A stretch of DNA of 64,000 nucleotides from JAWKRB01 sp041389885 (lineage in GTDB: Bacteria; Myxococcota_A; Polyangia; Polyangiales; Ga0077539). The DNA is taken from positions 1 through 64,000 of the forward strand of contig JAWKRB010000008.1 of the NCBI GenBank assembly GCA_041389885.1. The letters run 5' to 3'. Under the pieces are notes generated by a model. The model worked only from the letters and a program-made list of their open reading frames with translations, was not told the DNA's origin and searched no databases. Position numbers and translations under genes: made by a program. How positions within the stretch are numbered: the stretch's first letter is position 1; the number at the start of each line of letters is the position of its first letter. This document shows positions 7,822 through 17,072 of this stretch, in pieces.

Positions 7822-9240
7822 GGGCGCACCGCCGTCACCGCGGCGTCGACCTCGCCGCGGTCGAGGCGCACCCGCAGCGAGTCTCCCGGCGCGAGCGCGT
7901 CGGCGCGGGTGACGGCCCGGCCCTCGTGCAGCACCACGCTGTAGCCCCGCGCGAGGATCTTCAGCGGCGACAGCGCGTCGAGCCGCGACGCGAGCACCGC
8001 CGCGCGCTGCGCCGGGCGCTCGACGCGGCGGTGCGCCGCGCGGTCGAGGCGCGCGCTGAGCTCGGCCAGGGCGGCTCGCGCGTCGCTCGTTGGGGCGGGC
8101 GACCGCGGGGGGGAGCCGCGCGGCGAGGGCCGAGAGCCGCGCGGCGTCGGCGACGAGGCGGGCGCGGGGGTGCGTGGCCTCGAGGGCGCGCTCGCGGCGG
8201 AGCAGCTCGGCGCGGGGCCCCTGCACCGCGGCGCGGGCGGCGTCGGCGAGGCGCTGGGTGAGGTCGTCGAGGCGCTGGCCGAGCTCCCCCAGCTTGAGCG
8301 AGCGCGCGTCGCGCACGCCGTGACGCTGGAGGGCCAGGCGAGCGTTGCTGAGCTTGAGCTGGAGCCCGCGCCACAGCCTGCGCTTGCACTGCTGCAGCCG
8401 CTCCGACTCCTCGGCCCACACCACCGGCGTGCACATCGCCGCGGCTTGCGTGGGCGTCGCGGCGCGGGCGTCGGCGACGAGGTCGGCGACGGTGAAGTCG
8501 ACCTCGTGGCCCACCGCGGAGATCACCGGCACGCGGCACGCCGCGATGGCCCGGGCGACGCGCTCGTCGTTGAAGGCCGCGAGGTCCTCGCTGGCGCCGC
8601 CGCCGCGGCCGACGATCACCACGTCGACCTCGGGGAGCCGCTGGATCAGCTCCAGCGCGCGCACGATCTGCCCCGGCGCCTCGGCGCCCTGGACCATCGA
8701 CGCCGAGAGCACGATGCGCACGGGCCAGCGCCGGTGGGCCTCCTTGCAGACGTCTTGAAACGCCGCGCCCGTCGCGCTGGTCACCACCCCGACGGCCCTC
8801 GCGAAGCGCGGGATCTCCCGCTTGCGCTCGGGCGAGAAGAGCCCCTCGGCGTGGAGCCGCTCCTTCAGGGCCTGCAGCGCCAGCGCCGCCGCCCCCGCGC
8901 CGACCGGGAGCGCGAGCTCGGCGACGATCTGAAACTGCCCCCTCGGCACGTACAGCCCCGGCTTGCACTTCACCTGCACCCGCTCGCCGTTCGCGATGCG
9001 CGCGCGCGAGCGGGAGACGTTGCCCTTGAACATCACCGCCGAGACGCGGGCCTCCTCGCGGTCGTCCTTGAGGTCGAAATAGACGTGCCCCGAGCCCACG
9101 ACCTTGCAGGCCGTGACCTCTCCCTCGACCCACACCGAGGGGAAGCGCTCCTCGATGCCCGCCTTGATGGTGCGGTTGAGCTCCGCCACCGACATCGCCT
9201 TGGGCGGCACCGTGACCAGTCGCAACGAGGCTTCTGACAT
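7818..9240 (-). pseudogene. xseA: exodeoxyribonuclease VII large subunit, single frameshift in a G7 run
   Basis: ATG 9240 opens an N-terminal OB-fold (residues about 15-110). The catalytic domain follows, with GRGGGASEDLAAF (211-223) and VISAVGHEVDFTVADL (239-254). After residue about 375 the frame breaks at a G run at 8107-8113 (C run on the coding strand). Removing one base joins it to the expected C-terminus, whose LKILARGYSVVLHEGRAV segment is diagnostic, ending at TGA 7818-7820. Corrected length is 473 residues, normal for XseA. With XseB the enzyme degrades single-stranded DNA. No xseB is seen here. The homopolymer makes a sequencing or assembly error the likeliest cause. Confidence 0.88.
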
Positions 9241-9393
9241 GCGCCGGACGCTAGCACGCGCCCCGAATCTCCCCGAATCCGCGGCGCCCGAGGCGGCGGG
9301 CTGGCACACCGTGGCGCAGCGCGAGAGCGCGCGGAGCTTGAGATTCAGGGCCCCGCGACGTTGGTCTGAAAGGTGCTTAGACTGTCTGTCACC

Positions 9394-10749
9394 ATGAAGC
9401 ACGCACGTCACCTCGCCCTCGCGCTCTCTCTCGCCACGCTGGTCCCTGGCGTCGCTGACGCCTGCGGAGGGTGCTTCGCGCCGCCGCAGACGGTGCAGGT
9501 GGTGACCGACCACCGGATGGTGCTCTCGCTCGCGGCGCAGCAGACCACGCTCTGGGATCAGTTCAGCTACTCGGGCCGGCCGGAGAACTTCAGCTGGATC
9601 CTCCCCATTCGCTACACCGAGCGCATGCGCATCGAGCAGGCGAGCGATGTGTTCATGAACCTGATGTCGTCGATCACGGCGCCGCAGGTGCAGCCCCCGA
9701 CGCCGCCGTGCCGCCAGAACTTCGCCGCGCCCACCGCCGCGGGCGGCTCGGCGGAGAACGACGGCAACGCGCAGGACGCGGGCGTGACCGTGCTCCGCGA
9801 GCAGGTGGTGGGCCCCTACGAGGTGCGGGTGATTCGCGGCACCGACCCCATGGCGATGCGCGACTGGCTCCGCGACAACGGGTACTCCGTGCCCGCGGCG
9901 ATCGAGCCGATCATCACCTACTACACCTCGATGAGCGCGGACTACATCGCCCTCAAGCTGCGCCCCGGCGAGGGCATCAGCCGCATGTCACCCATCCGGG
10001 TGACCATGGAGGGCTACCAGCCCTCGCTCCCGCTGCGCATGATCGCCGCCGGCGTCGCCGACAAGGTGGGGCTGCAGCTCATGGTCGTGAGCACGGGCCG
10101 GGTCGAGGCGATGAACTTCCCCAACGGCGAGCTCCGCGACAGCGATTTCGTGTGGGACTGGGCGCGCCCCGGCAACCCCAGCGCCGACTACCTCGCGGCC
10201 TTCAACCAGCTCAACCGCGCCAACGGCGGCCGCCTCTGGATGACCGAGAGCGCCCAGCGCTTCGAGCGCACGTCCCTCGAGAGCATCGCGCGCAACCAGG
10301 GGGGCGACTCGGAGGGCCCCGGCGCGGGCGGAGACGCGGGCGCCCCGGTCGACCCCGCGGACGACGTGCGCGTGGCCTTCACGGGCCTGGGCGAGACGGC
10401 GATGGTCACCCGCCTGCGCGCCGACATGGAGGGTCGCATGCTCGACCGCGACCTGGCCCTCGCCGCCAGCGACCGCGGCGAGCGCGCGCGCCTGTACCAG
10501 TACGGGACCATCGTGAACCCCGAGGCCGCCGCGCAGTGTCAGAACGGGCTGGGCGGCAGCGGCACCGGCACGGGCGCGGGCACCGCGGGGGGCGGCGGCA
10601 CGTCGGTGAACGGCGGGTCGACGCCCACGATGAGCTCCGGGGGCATTCGCTGCGCGGCCCTGCCGGGCCTCCCCTCGGGCAACGCCGCGCTGCTCTCGCT
10701 CACGGTGCTGGGCCTCGCCGCCGCCCGCCTGCGTCGCCGCGCGCGCTGA
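9394..10749 (+). CDS. DUF2330 secreted protein with C-terminal Cys-TM-Arg anchor
   Basis: This 451-residue protein has a signal peptide (MKHARHLALALSLATLVPG...) and then ACGGCFAPP, the usual start of DUF2330 proteins. The DUF2330 region (about 25-370) has the WILPI motif and a typical YYTSMSADYIALKL segment. The tail is Gly/Thr-rich. It is followed by a Cys (GGIRCAALPG), a hydrophobic helix and RLRRRAR, resembling a MYXO-CTERM sorting signal. DUF2330 function is unknown and members are exported. The gene is divergent from xseA across 153 bases. Confidence 0.88.
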   Translation: MKHARHLALALSLATLVPGVADACGGCFAPPQTVQVVTDHRMVLSLAAQQTTLWDQFSYSGRPENFSWILPIRYTERMRIEQASDVFMNLMSSITAPQVQPPTPPCRQNFAAPTAAGGSAENDGNAQDAGVTVLREQVVGPYEVRVIRGTDPMAMRDWLRDNGYSVPAAIEPIITYYTSMSADYIALKLRPGEGISRMSPIRVTMEGYQPSLPLRMIAAGVADKVGLQLMVVSTGRVEAMNFPNGELRDSDFVWDWARPGNPSADYLAAFNQLNRANGGRLWMTESAQRFERTSLESIARNQGGDSEGPGAGGDAGAPVDPADDVRVAFTGLGETAMVTRLRADMEGRMLDRDLALAASDRGERARLYQYGTIVNPEAAAQCQNGLGGSGTGTGAGTAGGGGTSVNGGSTPTMSSGGIRCAALPGLPSGNAALLSLTVLGLAAARLRRRAR

Positions 10750-10795
10750 GCGCTTGCTTGCCGACTGCGCCCGGCGGTACCACACACCCCACTCC

Positions 10796-11722
10796 ATGGC
10801 GCTGAACATCCTCGATCGTCGCTTCATCGCGGTCATCGGCAAGGGCGGAACAGGAAAGACCACGGTCTCTGCCGCCCTCGCCCTGCTCGCCGCGAGCCGC
10901 GGCAAGCGCGTGCTCGTCGCGATGTCGCAGGCCCGGGAGCGCATGAGCGCCATGCTCGAGACCGAGTACATCGGGTCGAGCATCACCCCGATCCTCGCGA
11001 ACATCGACGCGGTCAACCTCGACCCCGACGCGTGCCTCGAGGAGTACGGGATGATGATCCTGAAGGTCCGCGCGCTCTACAAGGCCGTGATGGACAACCG
11101 GCTGGTGAAGGGCTTTCTCCGCGCGACGCCGGGGATGGACGCCTGGTCCATGCTCGGCAAGACGCTCTTTCACGTGAAGGAGAAGGACGGCTCGGGGAGG
11201 CACCGCTACGACCTGGTCATCCTCGACGCGCCCGCGACCGGTCACGGGCTGCAGATGCTCCGCGTGCCGCAGGTGATCACCCAGGTCGCCCCCGCCGGGC
11301 TCCTGCGGCGCGAGGCCGAAGAGGGCCTCGCGATCCTTCGCGACCCCGCGATGAGCGGCGTGGTGGTGTGCACCCTCGCCGAAGAGATGCCCACGGCCGA
11401 GACCGAGGAGCTCCTGCCGGTGCTCCAGAACGAGCTGCGCTTTCCCCTCGCCAAGCTCGTGATCAACAACGTGCTCCCGCCGCTCTTCCCCAACCGCCTC
11501 GAGCAGGCCGAGGCGGCCGCCGAGGTGTTGAGCCGCGCCCCCGCCCTCGTCGGCGTCGCCCGCGCGGGCCTCACCCGCGCCCGTCGAGAGGCGCTGCAGC
11601 GCGCGATGATCGAGCGCCTCGCGAAGCTGCCCGGGGAGAAGGTGATCCTCCCAGCGCTCTCGGTGGAGCGCTTTCGCCGGAGCGAGGTCGAGACCCTCGC
11701 CCGCGGCCTCGGCAGCGTCTGA
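10796..11722 (+). CDS. ArsA/GET3-family ATPase
   Basis: This 308-residue protein starts at ATG 10796, chosen because the fold begins just after it (ILDRRFIAVIGKGGTGKTT). It has a deviant Walker A (GKGGTGKTT, residues 15-23) with the signature Lys, and a switch II-like segment (VILDAPATGHGLQML). Family members are dimeric ATPases that drive arsenite efflux or tail-anchored protein insertion. Deltaproteobacterial members usually have neither partner. Myxobacteria often carry two copies side by side, but only one is here. No arsenic genes are near. The substrate is unknown. Confidence 0.9.
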   Translation: MALNILDRRFIAVIGKGGTGKTTVSAALALLAASRGKRVLVAMSQARERMSAMLETEYIGSSITPILANIDAVNLDPDACLEEYGMMILKVRALYKAVMDNRLVKGFLRATPGMDAWSMLGKTLFHVKEKDGSGRHRYDLVILDAPATGHGLQMLRVPQVITQVAPAGLLRREAEEGLAILRDPAMSGVVVCTLAEEMPTAETEELLPVLQNELRFPLAKLVINNVLPPLFPNRLEQAEAAAEVLSRAPALVGVARAGLTRARREALQRAMIERLAKLPGEKVILPALSVERFRRSEVETLARGLGSV

Positions 11723-11784
11723 CCCCCACCACCCGCCTGCACGATTCTTTCGCGCCCCGCCTCCCCTGCGCTATCGCCCTGGTC

Positions 11785-12255
11785 ATGAGCCGCGCACGGA
11801 TCGCTCTCGTCGCCGTCCTCCTGGCACCGCTCAGCGCCGACGCCGTCCCCCGAGGCGCCCGCGCGCGGCGCCCCCCTCGCCCGACCGTCGAGCTGCAGAT
11901 CGCGGGGCTCCAGCCCGGCCCCTCGCGGCGCTTCTCGGCCGTGCTCCACGCGATCCGCCGCGACGCGGTGCCCGCGCTGCGACAGTGCCTCGCCGAGAGC
12001 CCCGAGGCGCGCGGCGTGGCCTCGGTGCGGCTCACCCCCGCCCGCCGCGGTCGGGTCGACGCGAGCGTGCAGGGCGCCCTGCCCGACGCCCTCGCGCGCT
12101 GCGTGCGCGAGGCGGCGACGCGGGTCGAGCTGCCCCCCGAGGAGCGCTTCGACGACGCCGCCGACGACTCGGCCGCCGCGCGCGGGGTCGAGGCCGAGCC
12201 CGAGGCCGTGCGCTTCGAGGTCCGCGTGCGCCTGCCCGCCGTCGGCGCGCGGTGA
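11785..12255 (+). CDS. exported protein with AgmX/PglI-like (TonB C-terminal-like) domain
   Basis: This 156-residue protein starts at ATG 11785. The signal peptide ends near SADAVPRG. The segment VPALRQCLAES...RVDASVQGALPDALARCV, with two Cys framing a beta-rich stretch, resembles the C-terminal domain of AgmX/PglI gliding-related proteins, which has a TonB-C-like fold. The match is by eye and modest. The flanking linker is Glu/Ala-rich. It lies downstream of the ArsA-like gene by 62 bases and upstream of a glutaredoxin-like lipoprotein. Confidence 0.55.
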   Translation: MSRARIALVAVLLAPLSADAVPRGARARRPPRPTVELQIAGLQPGPSRRFSAVLHAIRRDAVPALRQCLAESPEARGVASVRLTPARRGRVDASVQGALPDALARCVREAATRVELPPEERFDDAADDSAAARGVEAEPEAVRFEVRVRLPAVGAR

Positions 12256-12295
12256 GCGCGCCCGAGACCCCCGAAGCCGTGGTAGGCACGAGCCC

Positions 12296-12643
12296 GTGCG
12301 AGTGATCTCCCGTCGCGCGGCCCTGGCGGTCGCGCTCTGCGCGGCCTGCGCGTCGCGCCCCGCCCTGCCGCCCGCGGGCCCGACCCCGAGCGCCGAGGCG
12401 CCCGTGAGCGTGTACGGCGCGACCTGGTGTCGGTACACCCGCGCCGCCCTCGACTGGTTCAGCGCGAGGGGCGTGCCCGCGCGGCTGCGCAACGTCGAGA
12501 CCGACACCGAGGCCTGGGACGAGATGACCGAGCGCGCCCGACGCGCCGGGGTGAACACCCGCGGCATCCCGGTGCTCGACGTGCGCGGGCGCATCCTCGT
12601 GGGCTTTCACCCCGAGGACATCGAGCGCGCCCTGCAAGAGTGA
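12296..12643 (+). CDS. glutaredoxin-like lipoprotein
   Basis: This 115-residue protein starts at GTG 12296 and has a lipobox (LCAAC) near residue 18. After a Pro/Ala linker a thioredoxin fold begins (VSVYGATWCRYTRAALDWF). It has a cis-Pro segment (TRGIPVLDV) and the RILVGFHPEDIERAL ending typical of glutaredoxin/NrdH-like proteins. The active site is WCRYT, with one Cys only, so a classical dithiol mechanism is not possible; a monothiol or other role is likely. It would face the periplasm as a lipid-anchored redox protein. A GC-rich hairpin follows at once. Confidence 0.78.
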   Translation: MRVISRRAALAVALCAACASRPALPPAGPTPSAEAPVSVYGATWCRYTRAALDWFSARGVPARLRNVETDTEAWDEMTERARRAGVNTRGIPVLDVRGRILVGFHPEDIERALQE

Positions 12644-12658
12644 GCGCCGCCGCGGCGC
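12644..12658. terminator. short GC hairpin after the glutaredoxin-like gene
   Basis: GCGCCG, a 3-base loop and CGGCGC form a perfect 6-bp stem directly after the stop codon. There is no T-run, so it is at best a weak or factor-assisted terminator or an mRNA 3'-end structure. It lies upstream of the 12707 gene. Confidence 0.35.
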
Positions 12659-12706
12659 AAGACCGTGAAGTTACGGCGTCGCGCGCGTTGGGTGTATCGT
12701 GCGGGG

Positions 12707-15700
12707 ATGCGATTCCTTTCACTCCGCCCTCGCGCGGCGCTGTTGTCTGGCCTCTTCGTGACGCTGCTGCTCCCCCTCCAGGCGGTCGCGCAGACCGTCT
12801 GCGGAAACGGCGCGGTCCAGGGCGGCGAGCAGTGCGACGACGGCAACCTCCTCGCGGGCGACGGCTGCTCCCCCACCTGCCTCATCGAGCCGGGCTTTCA
12901 GTGCACCGGCGCCCGGAGCTCCTGCGCGAGCGTGTGCGGCGACGGCGTGCGCTCGTTCAACGAGCCCTGCGACGACGGCAACACCCGAGCGGCCGACGGC
13001 TGTAGCCCCACGTGCACCGTCGAGGTCGGCTGGCGCTGCGTCGACACGCAGCCCAACCTGGTGACCAACGGCAGCTTCGCGAGCGGCAACTCGGGCTTTC
13101 GCTCGCAGTACATGTTCAGCGACGCCCGCGAGCTCATGGCGGGGCGCGGCGGCGGAATGCCCGAGGGGAACTACACCGTCACGAACAACCCCGCCGGCTG
13201 GCACGAGGAGTTCGCGCCCTTCGGCGCGGTGACCTGGCGCGACGCCGACGGCGACGGCTGGGCGGCGCTCTTCAACGGCGTGCCGAACCTCATCGCCTAC
13301 GAGACCACGGTCAACGTCGTCGCCAACCAGGACTACCTGATCCAGGCGTCGGTGGTGGACTGGGGCCAGCGCAACCGCGCGCAGATCTACTTCGCGGTGA
13401 ACAACGTCGCGACGACGCCGGTGGTGGTGCCGCCCTCGTCGGGGGGCGACACGCTGCGCTGGACGCGCATGGGCGGCACCTTTCGCGCGTCGACCACGGG
13501 TCCCGTCGCGGTGCAGGTGATCGACCTCGAGGTCGCGGGCGGCGGCAACGACTTCGGCGTCGACGGGATCTCCCTCGTGCGCTCGGCGCCCTCGAGCTGC
13601 ACCCAGTCGGACCGGGACCGTGACGGGATCCCCGACGTCGAAGAGGAGCGCATCGGCAGCGACCCCGACGACCCCGACACCGACCGCGACTCGATTCGCG
13701 ACGGCGACGAGCTCGGGCCCAACCGTACGATGCCCCGTGACACCGACATGGACGGGGTCATCGACGTGCTCGACCCCGACGACGACGGCGACACCGTGCC
13801 GACCTTCGTCGAGCGAAACTACGGCACCGGCGACCGCAACACCGACATGGACGCGAACCCGGATCACCTCGATCCGGACGACGACAACGACACCATCCCC
13901 ACGGAGCTCGAGCGCCGCTTCGACCCGTCGGAGAACGGCCCCGACGGCGACTCCCTGCCGTCGTACCGCGACCTCGACAGCGACGGCGACGGCGTGAGCG
14001 ATCAGGTCGAAGCGGGAGCCAACGGCAACGCCCCGGCCGACACCGACTTCGACGGGCGCCGGGACTTTCTCGACCTCGACTCGGACAACGACTGCCTCGC
14101 CGACAGCAACCCCGCCGAGGCCGGCGCCGCGCGCACCAGCGCGATGACCGTGACCGACCCCTGCACGGGGATGATGGGCCTCGTGTGCGACCGGATGCTC
14201 GGCCGCTGCCTGCCGCCCGTGGACGACGACCGCGACCGCGACGGCATTCGCAACGACGACGAGACCCGCATCGGGACCAACCCCGACAACCCCGACACCG
14301 ACGGCGACGGGATCCGCGACGGCGACGAGGTCGGCAACCTCTCCATGCCCCGTGACACGGACATGGACGGGATGATCGACGCCAACGACCCCGACGACGA
14401 CAACGACACCATCCCCACGCGGCTGGAGCGCCCCGGCGGTTTTGACCGGAACACCGACGGCGACGCGAACCCCGATCACCTCGATCCTGACGACGACAAC
14501 GACACCATCCCGACGCGGGTGGAGCGCGCGAACGACCCGACCGACTTCGGTCCCGATCGTGACTTCAGGCCCTCGTGGCTCGACCTCGACAGCGACGGGG
14601 ACGGCGACCTCGACCGCGACGAGGCCGGGGCCGACCCCACGAACCCCGTCGACACCGACATGGACGGCGCGAGGGACTACCTCGACGTCGACTCGGACAA
14701 CGACTGCCTCGAAGACAGCGACGTGCGCGAGGACGGCATCGCGCGGGTCACCGCCCTGATGATGCAGGACGGCGCCTGCGCCAACCCGACCCCCGTGTGC
14801 GCGCGCCGCACCGGCCGCTGCGTGAGCGCGAACGACCGCGACGGCGACGGCCTCACCGACGACGACGAGGCCCGCATCGGGACCAACCCCGACAACCCCG
14901 ACTCGGACGGCGACGGCATCCCCGACGGCGAAGAGGTCCCCAACGTCTCCATGCCCCGCGACACGGACATGGACGGGATGATCGACGCCAACGACCCCGA
15001 CGACGACAACGACTCCGTGCCCACGCGCACCGAGCGACCCAACAACGTGCACGTCGACACCGACCTCGACGGCCGCCCCGATCACCTCGACCCCGACGAC
15101 GACAACGACACCATCCCGACGCGGGTGGAGCGGATGATCGACCCGTCGACCGAGGGCCCCGACCTCGACGGCCTGCCGTCGTACCGCGACCGCGACAGCG
15201 ACGGAGACTTCGTGCTCGACCGCGAGGAGGCCGGCGCCGACCCCACGAACCCCGTCGACACCGACATGGACGGCGCGAGGGACTTCCTCGACCTCGACTC
15301 GGACAACGACTGCCTCCCCGACTGGGACGTGCGCGAGGCCGGCGCCGCGCGCACGAACCCCATGGCCCCGCAGATGAGCCCCGACGCGAACTGCGGCGCG
15401 GGCCAGATGTGCGACCGCACCCGCGGCGTGTGCGTCACCCGCGCGATGACCGACGCGGGCGTCGCCGACGCCGGACCCACCGACGCGGGTCTGCCAGACA
15501 GCGGCCCCGCCGACAGCGGCCCCGCCGACAGCGGCCCCGTCGACAGCGGCCCCGTCGACAGCGGCGTGATGGACGCCGGCGCGCCCGTGATGGACGCCGG
15601 GGCAGCCGACCTCATCAACCTGACCGGCGGCGGCTGCAACGTCGGCACGACGCCCTCCTCAGGCTTCGGCGGCGCCCTCGGCGCCCTCGCCGCCCTCAGC

Positions 15701-15730
15701 GCGCTCCTCGTCCGCCGCCGCCGCCGCTGA
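12707..15730 (+). CDS. large surface protein with DUF4215 and thrombospondin type 3 calcium-binding repeats, MYXO-CTERM-like
   Basis: This 1007-residue protein starts at ATG 12707 with a signal peptide (MRFLSLRPRA...AVAQ). Two Cys-rich DUF4215-type repeats (GEQCDDGNLLAGDGCSPTC and a second) come first. A jelly-roll-like extracellular domain follows (about 110-310), then three long units rich in DxDxDG calcium-binding loops (DRDRDGI..., DTDMDGMIDANDPDDDNDT). A DAG/DSG-rich linker ends in GGGCNVG, a hydrophobic helix and RRRRR, like a MYXO-CTERM sorting tail. It is probably a Ca-dependent, anchored or shed surface protein. TATCGT at about 12694 could be a -10 box. Confidence 0.93.
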   Translation: MRFLSLRPRAALLSGLFVTLLLPLQAVAQTVCGNGAVQGGEQCDDGNLLAGDGCSPTCLIEPGFQCTGARSSCASVCGDGVRSFNEPCDDGNTRAADGCSPTCTVEVGWRCVDTQPNLVTNGSFASGNSGFRSQYMFSDARELMAGRGGGMPEGNYTVTNNPAGWHEEFAPFGAVTWRDADGDGWAALFNGVPNLIAYETTVNVVANQDYLIQASVVDWGQRNRAQIYFAVNNVATTPVVVPPSSGGDTLRWTRMGGTFRASTTGPVAVQVIDLEVAGGGNDFGVDGISLVRSAPSSCTQSDRDRDGIPDVEEERIGSDPDDPDTDRDSIRDGDELGPNRTMPRDTDMDGVIDVLDPDDDGDTVPTFVERNYGTGDRNTDMDANPDHLDPDDDNDTIPTELERRFDPSENGPDGDSLPSYRDLDSDGDGVSDQVEAGANGNAPADTDFDGRRDFLDLDSDNDCLADSNPAEAGAARTSAMTVTDPCTGMMGLVCDRMLGRCLPPVDDDRDRDGIRNDDETRIGTNPDNPDTDGDGIRDGDEVGNLSMPRDTDMDGMIDANDPDDDNDTIPTRLERPGGFDRNTDGDANPDHLDPDDDNDTIPTRVERANDPTDFGPDRDFRPSWLDLDSDGDGDLDRDEAGADPTNPVDTDMDGARDYLDVDSDNDCLEDSDVREDGIARVTALMMQDGACANPTPVCARRTGRCVSANDRDGDGLTDDDEARIGTNPDNPDSDGDGIPDGEEVPNVSMPRDTDMDGMIDANDPDDDNDSVPTRTERPNNVHVDTDLDGRPDHLDPDDDNDTIPTRVERMIDPSTEGPDLDGLPSYRDRDSDGDFVLDREEAGADPTNPVDTDMDGARDFLDLDSDNDCLPDWDVREAGAARTNPMAPQMSPDANCGAGQMCDRTRGVCVTRAMTDAGVADAGPTDAGLPDSGPADSGPADSGPVDSGPVDSGVMDAGAPVMDAGAADLINLTGGGCNVGTTPSSGFGGALGALAALSALLVRRRRR
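13606..15400 (+). repeat. three tandem units of about 600 bp encoding thrombospondin type 3 repeats
   Basis: Inside the 12707 gene, units start near 13606, 14221 and 14833. Each opens with Asp/Gly-rich Ca-loops (DRDRDGI.. or DRDGDGL..), passes DTDMDGxIDxxDPDDDxDT and LDPDDDNDTIPT, and closes with ARDxLDxDSDNDCL plus two Cys (CARRTGRCV-type). Internal similarity is high at the protein level and partly at the DNA level, so the array probably grew by duplication. Confidence 0.8.
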
Positions 15731-15767
15731 CGCGGTCCTCCGGCACACGCCCCCTCCTCGCTCCCGT

Positions 15768-15814
15768 CGCCGGGTTCGCGTCGGTCCTCTGGACCGCGAC
15801 GCGCTCACCCGGCG
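15768..15814. terminator. long GC-rich hairpin between convergent genes (bidirectional terminator candidate)
   Basis: CGCCGGGT (15768-15775) pairs with ACCCGGCG (15807-15814). Inside, GCGTCG (15778-15783) pairs with CGACGC (15797-15802) and GTCC (15784-15787) with GGAC (15791-15794) around a 3-base TCT loop, giving 18 bp in all. It sits between the stop at 15730 (+) and the stop at 15819 (-). No T-run is present, as is usual in such GC-rich genomes. Confidence 0.65.
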
Positions 15815-15818
15815 CCGG

Positions 15819-17072
15819 TCAGACCCCCGCGTCGCTCGAGACCACGCGCGCGCCGCGGGTCCACATCACCCGCTGCCCGGCGCCCTGCGGCGCGTCTTCG
15901 AGCCAGATCACCTCGACCGAGCCGTCCCTCATCCGAAGGAACGACCCTGCGCGCACGGTGCCCAGCGTCGTGCCCACCACCGACCGGCTCCGCACGGCGC
16001 GCTCCAGGGTCCATCGCCGCAGCGCGAGGGGGCTGCTCGGAAAGTCTCCGTCGCTCCCCAGGGCCAGCGCCTCGGCGGCGCCGTCGCCCCGCACCACCGG
16101 CGCTGTGCTTGAGAAGAACCACCCGGTGTCGACCCGACTCCACGCCGAGAGCGTCGCGTCGAAGCGCGCCCAGGCCGCGCGCTGCAGGCCCGACGGCGTC
16201 CCGTCGGCCGCGCGGCTGCGCGGCGACCAGCCCAGGAGAAAATGTCCGTCGCCCAGCGGCGCCGCGCTCACGTCACGGTTCTCTCCCCGCTGCACCACCG
16301 TCGCGACCTCGAAGGCCGTCGCCCCTTCCGCGCGCCGTCCGCGCACCGCGTAGAGGTCCTTCGCCCCCGAGGCGCCGCCCACCCACGCGACCATCACCGC
16401 CTCTTCGCTCGCCGCCGCGGCGAGGGACCCGGCGCCGCACGCCAGCCCCACGGGCCTCGCGGCCCCCCAGGTCGGCGCGTCTTCGGCGGTGAGCAACGGG
16501 CGCCCGTCGCTCCGCCGGTGGCGCAGCTCGACCCCCTCGGGGCACACCGACGACGCCACCCCATAGACCACGTCGAAGGCCGTCGGCGACGCGCCGTTGA
16601 AGGGCGACGACTCCGCCACCCGGGCGATCACCGCGCGCTCGGCGCCAGGGGTCGACAGGGCCGTCGCGGCGCTCCAGCCGGCGCCCGCGAAGGTCCTCGC
16701 GGTCACGAAGGTGCCCGCGGCGCCCGCGGCGACCGAGACCACGATGGGCGAAGGCCAGGCCCCCACCGACTCGACCTTCTCCGACGAGGCGCCGGCGGGA
16801 CGCGCGAAGGGCACCGCCGCGCCCCAGTCGTCTCCCCGGCGCTCGATCGCGTAGACCCCGGAGCTCCCGTCGGGCAACGCGGCGCCGAGGATCGCGAAGG
16901 CCCGGCCGCCCCCGCCTTCGGCGAGCCACACCCCCTGCGCGCCGCCCTGCGACGACTGCCACACCATCGTGGGCGACTCGAACACGAACTCTCGCTCGGT
17001 GGTGTCGGGGGTGGACTCGCAGCCTCCGACGAGGGCCAGAGCGGCGAGGGTCGCGGGCGCGCGCAGGCTCAT
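15819..17072 (-). CDS. lipoprotein, beta-propeller-like
   Basis: This 417-residue protein starts at ATG 17072, which overlaps the HtrA stop (ATGA). The lipobox is LVGGC near residue 18. The body repeats blade-like segments (DDWGAAVPFARP, AGWSAATALSTP, GHFLLGWSP), suggesting a beta-propeller similar to exo-alpha-sialidase-like or WD-type lipoproteins. No catalytic motif is seen. Translational coupling to the periplasmic protease HtrA suggests an envelope-stress or substrate-delivery role, but that is inference from position. Confidence 0.75.
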   Translation of the reverse strand: MSLRAPATLAALALVGGCESTPDTTEREFVFESPTMVWQSSQGGAQGVWLAEGGGGRAFAILGAALPDGSSGVYAIERRGDDWGAAVPFARPAGASSEKVESVGAWPSPIVVSVAAGAAGTFVTARTFAGAGWSAATALSTPGAERAVIARVAESSPFNGASPTAFDVVYGVASSVCPEGVELRHRRSDGRPLLTAEDAPTWGAARPVGLACGAGSLAAAASEEAVMVAWVGGASGAKDLYAVRGRRAEGATAFEVATVVQRGENRDVSAAPLGDGHFLLGWSPRSRAADGTPSGLQRAAWARFDATLSAWSRVDTGWFFSSTAPVVRGDGAAEALALGSDGDFPSSPLALRRWTLERAVRSRSVVGTTLGTVRAGSFLRMRDGSVEVIWLEDAPQGAGQRVMWTRGARVVSSDAGV

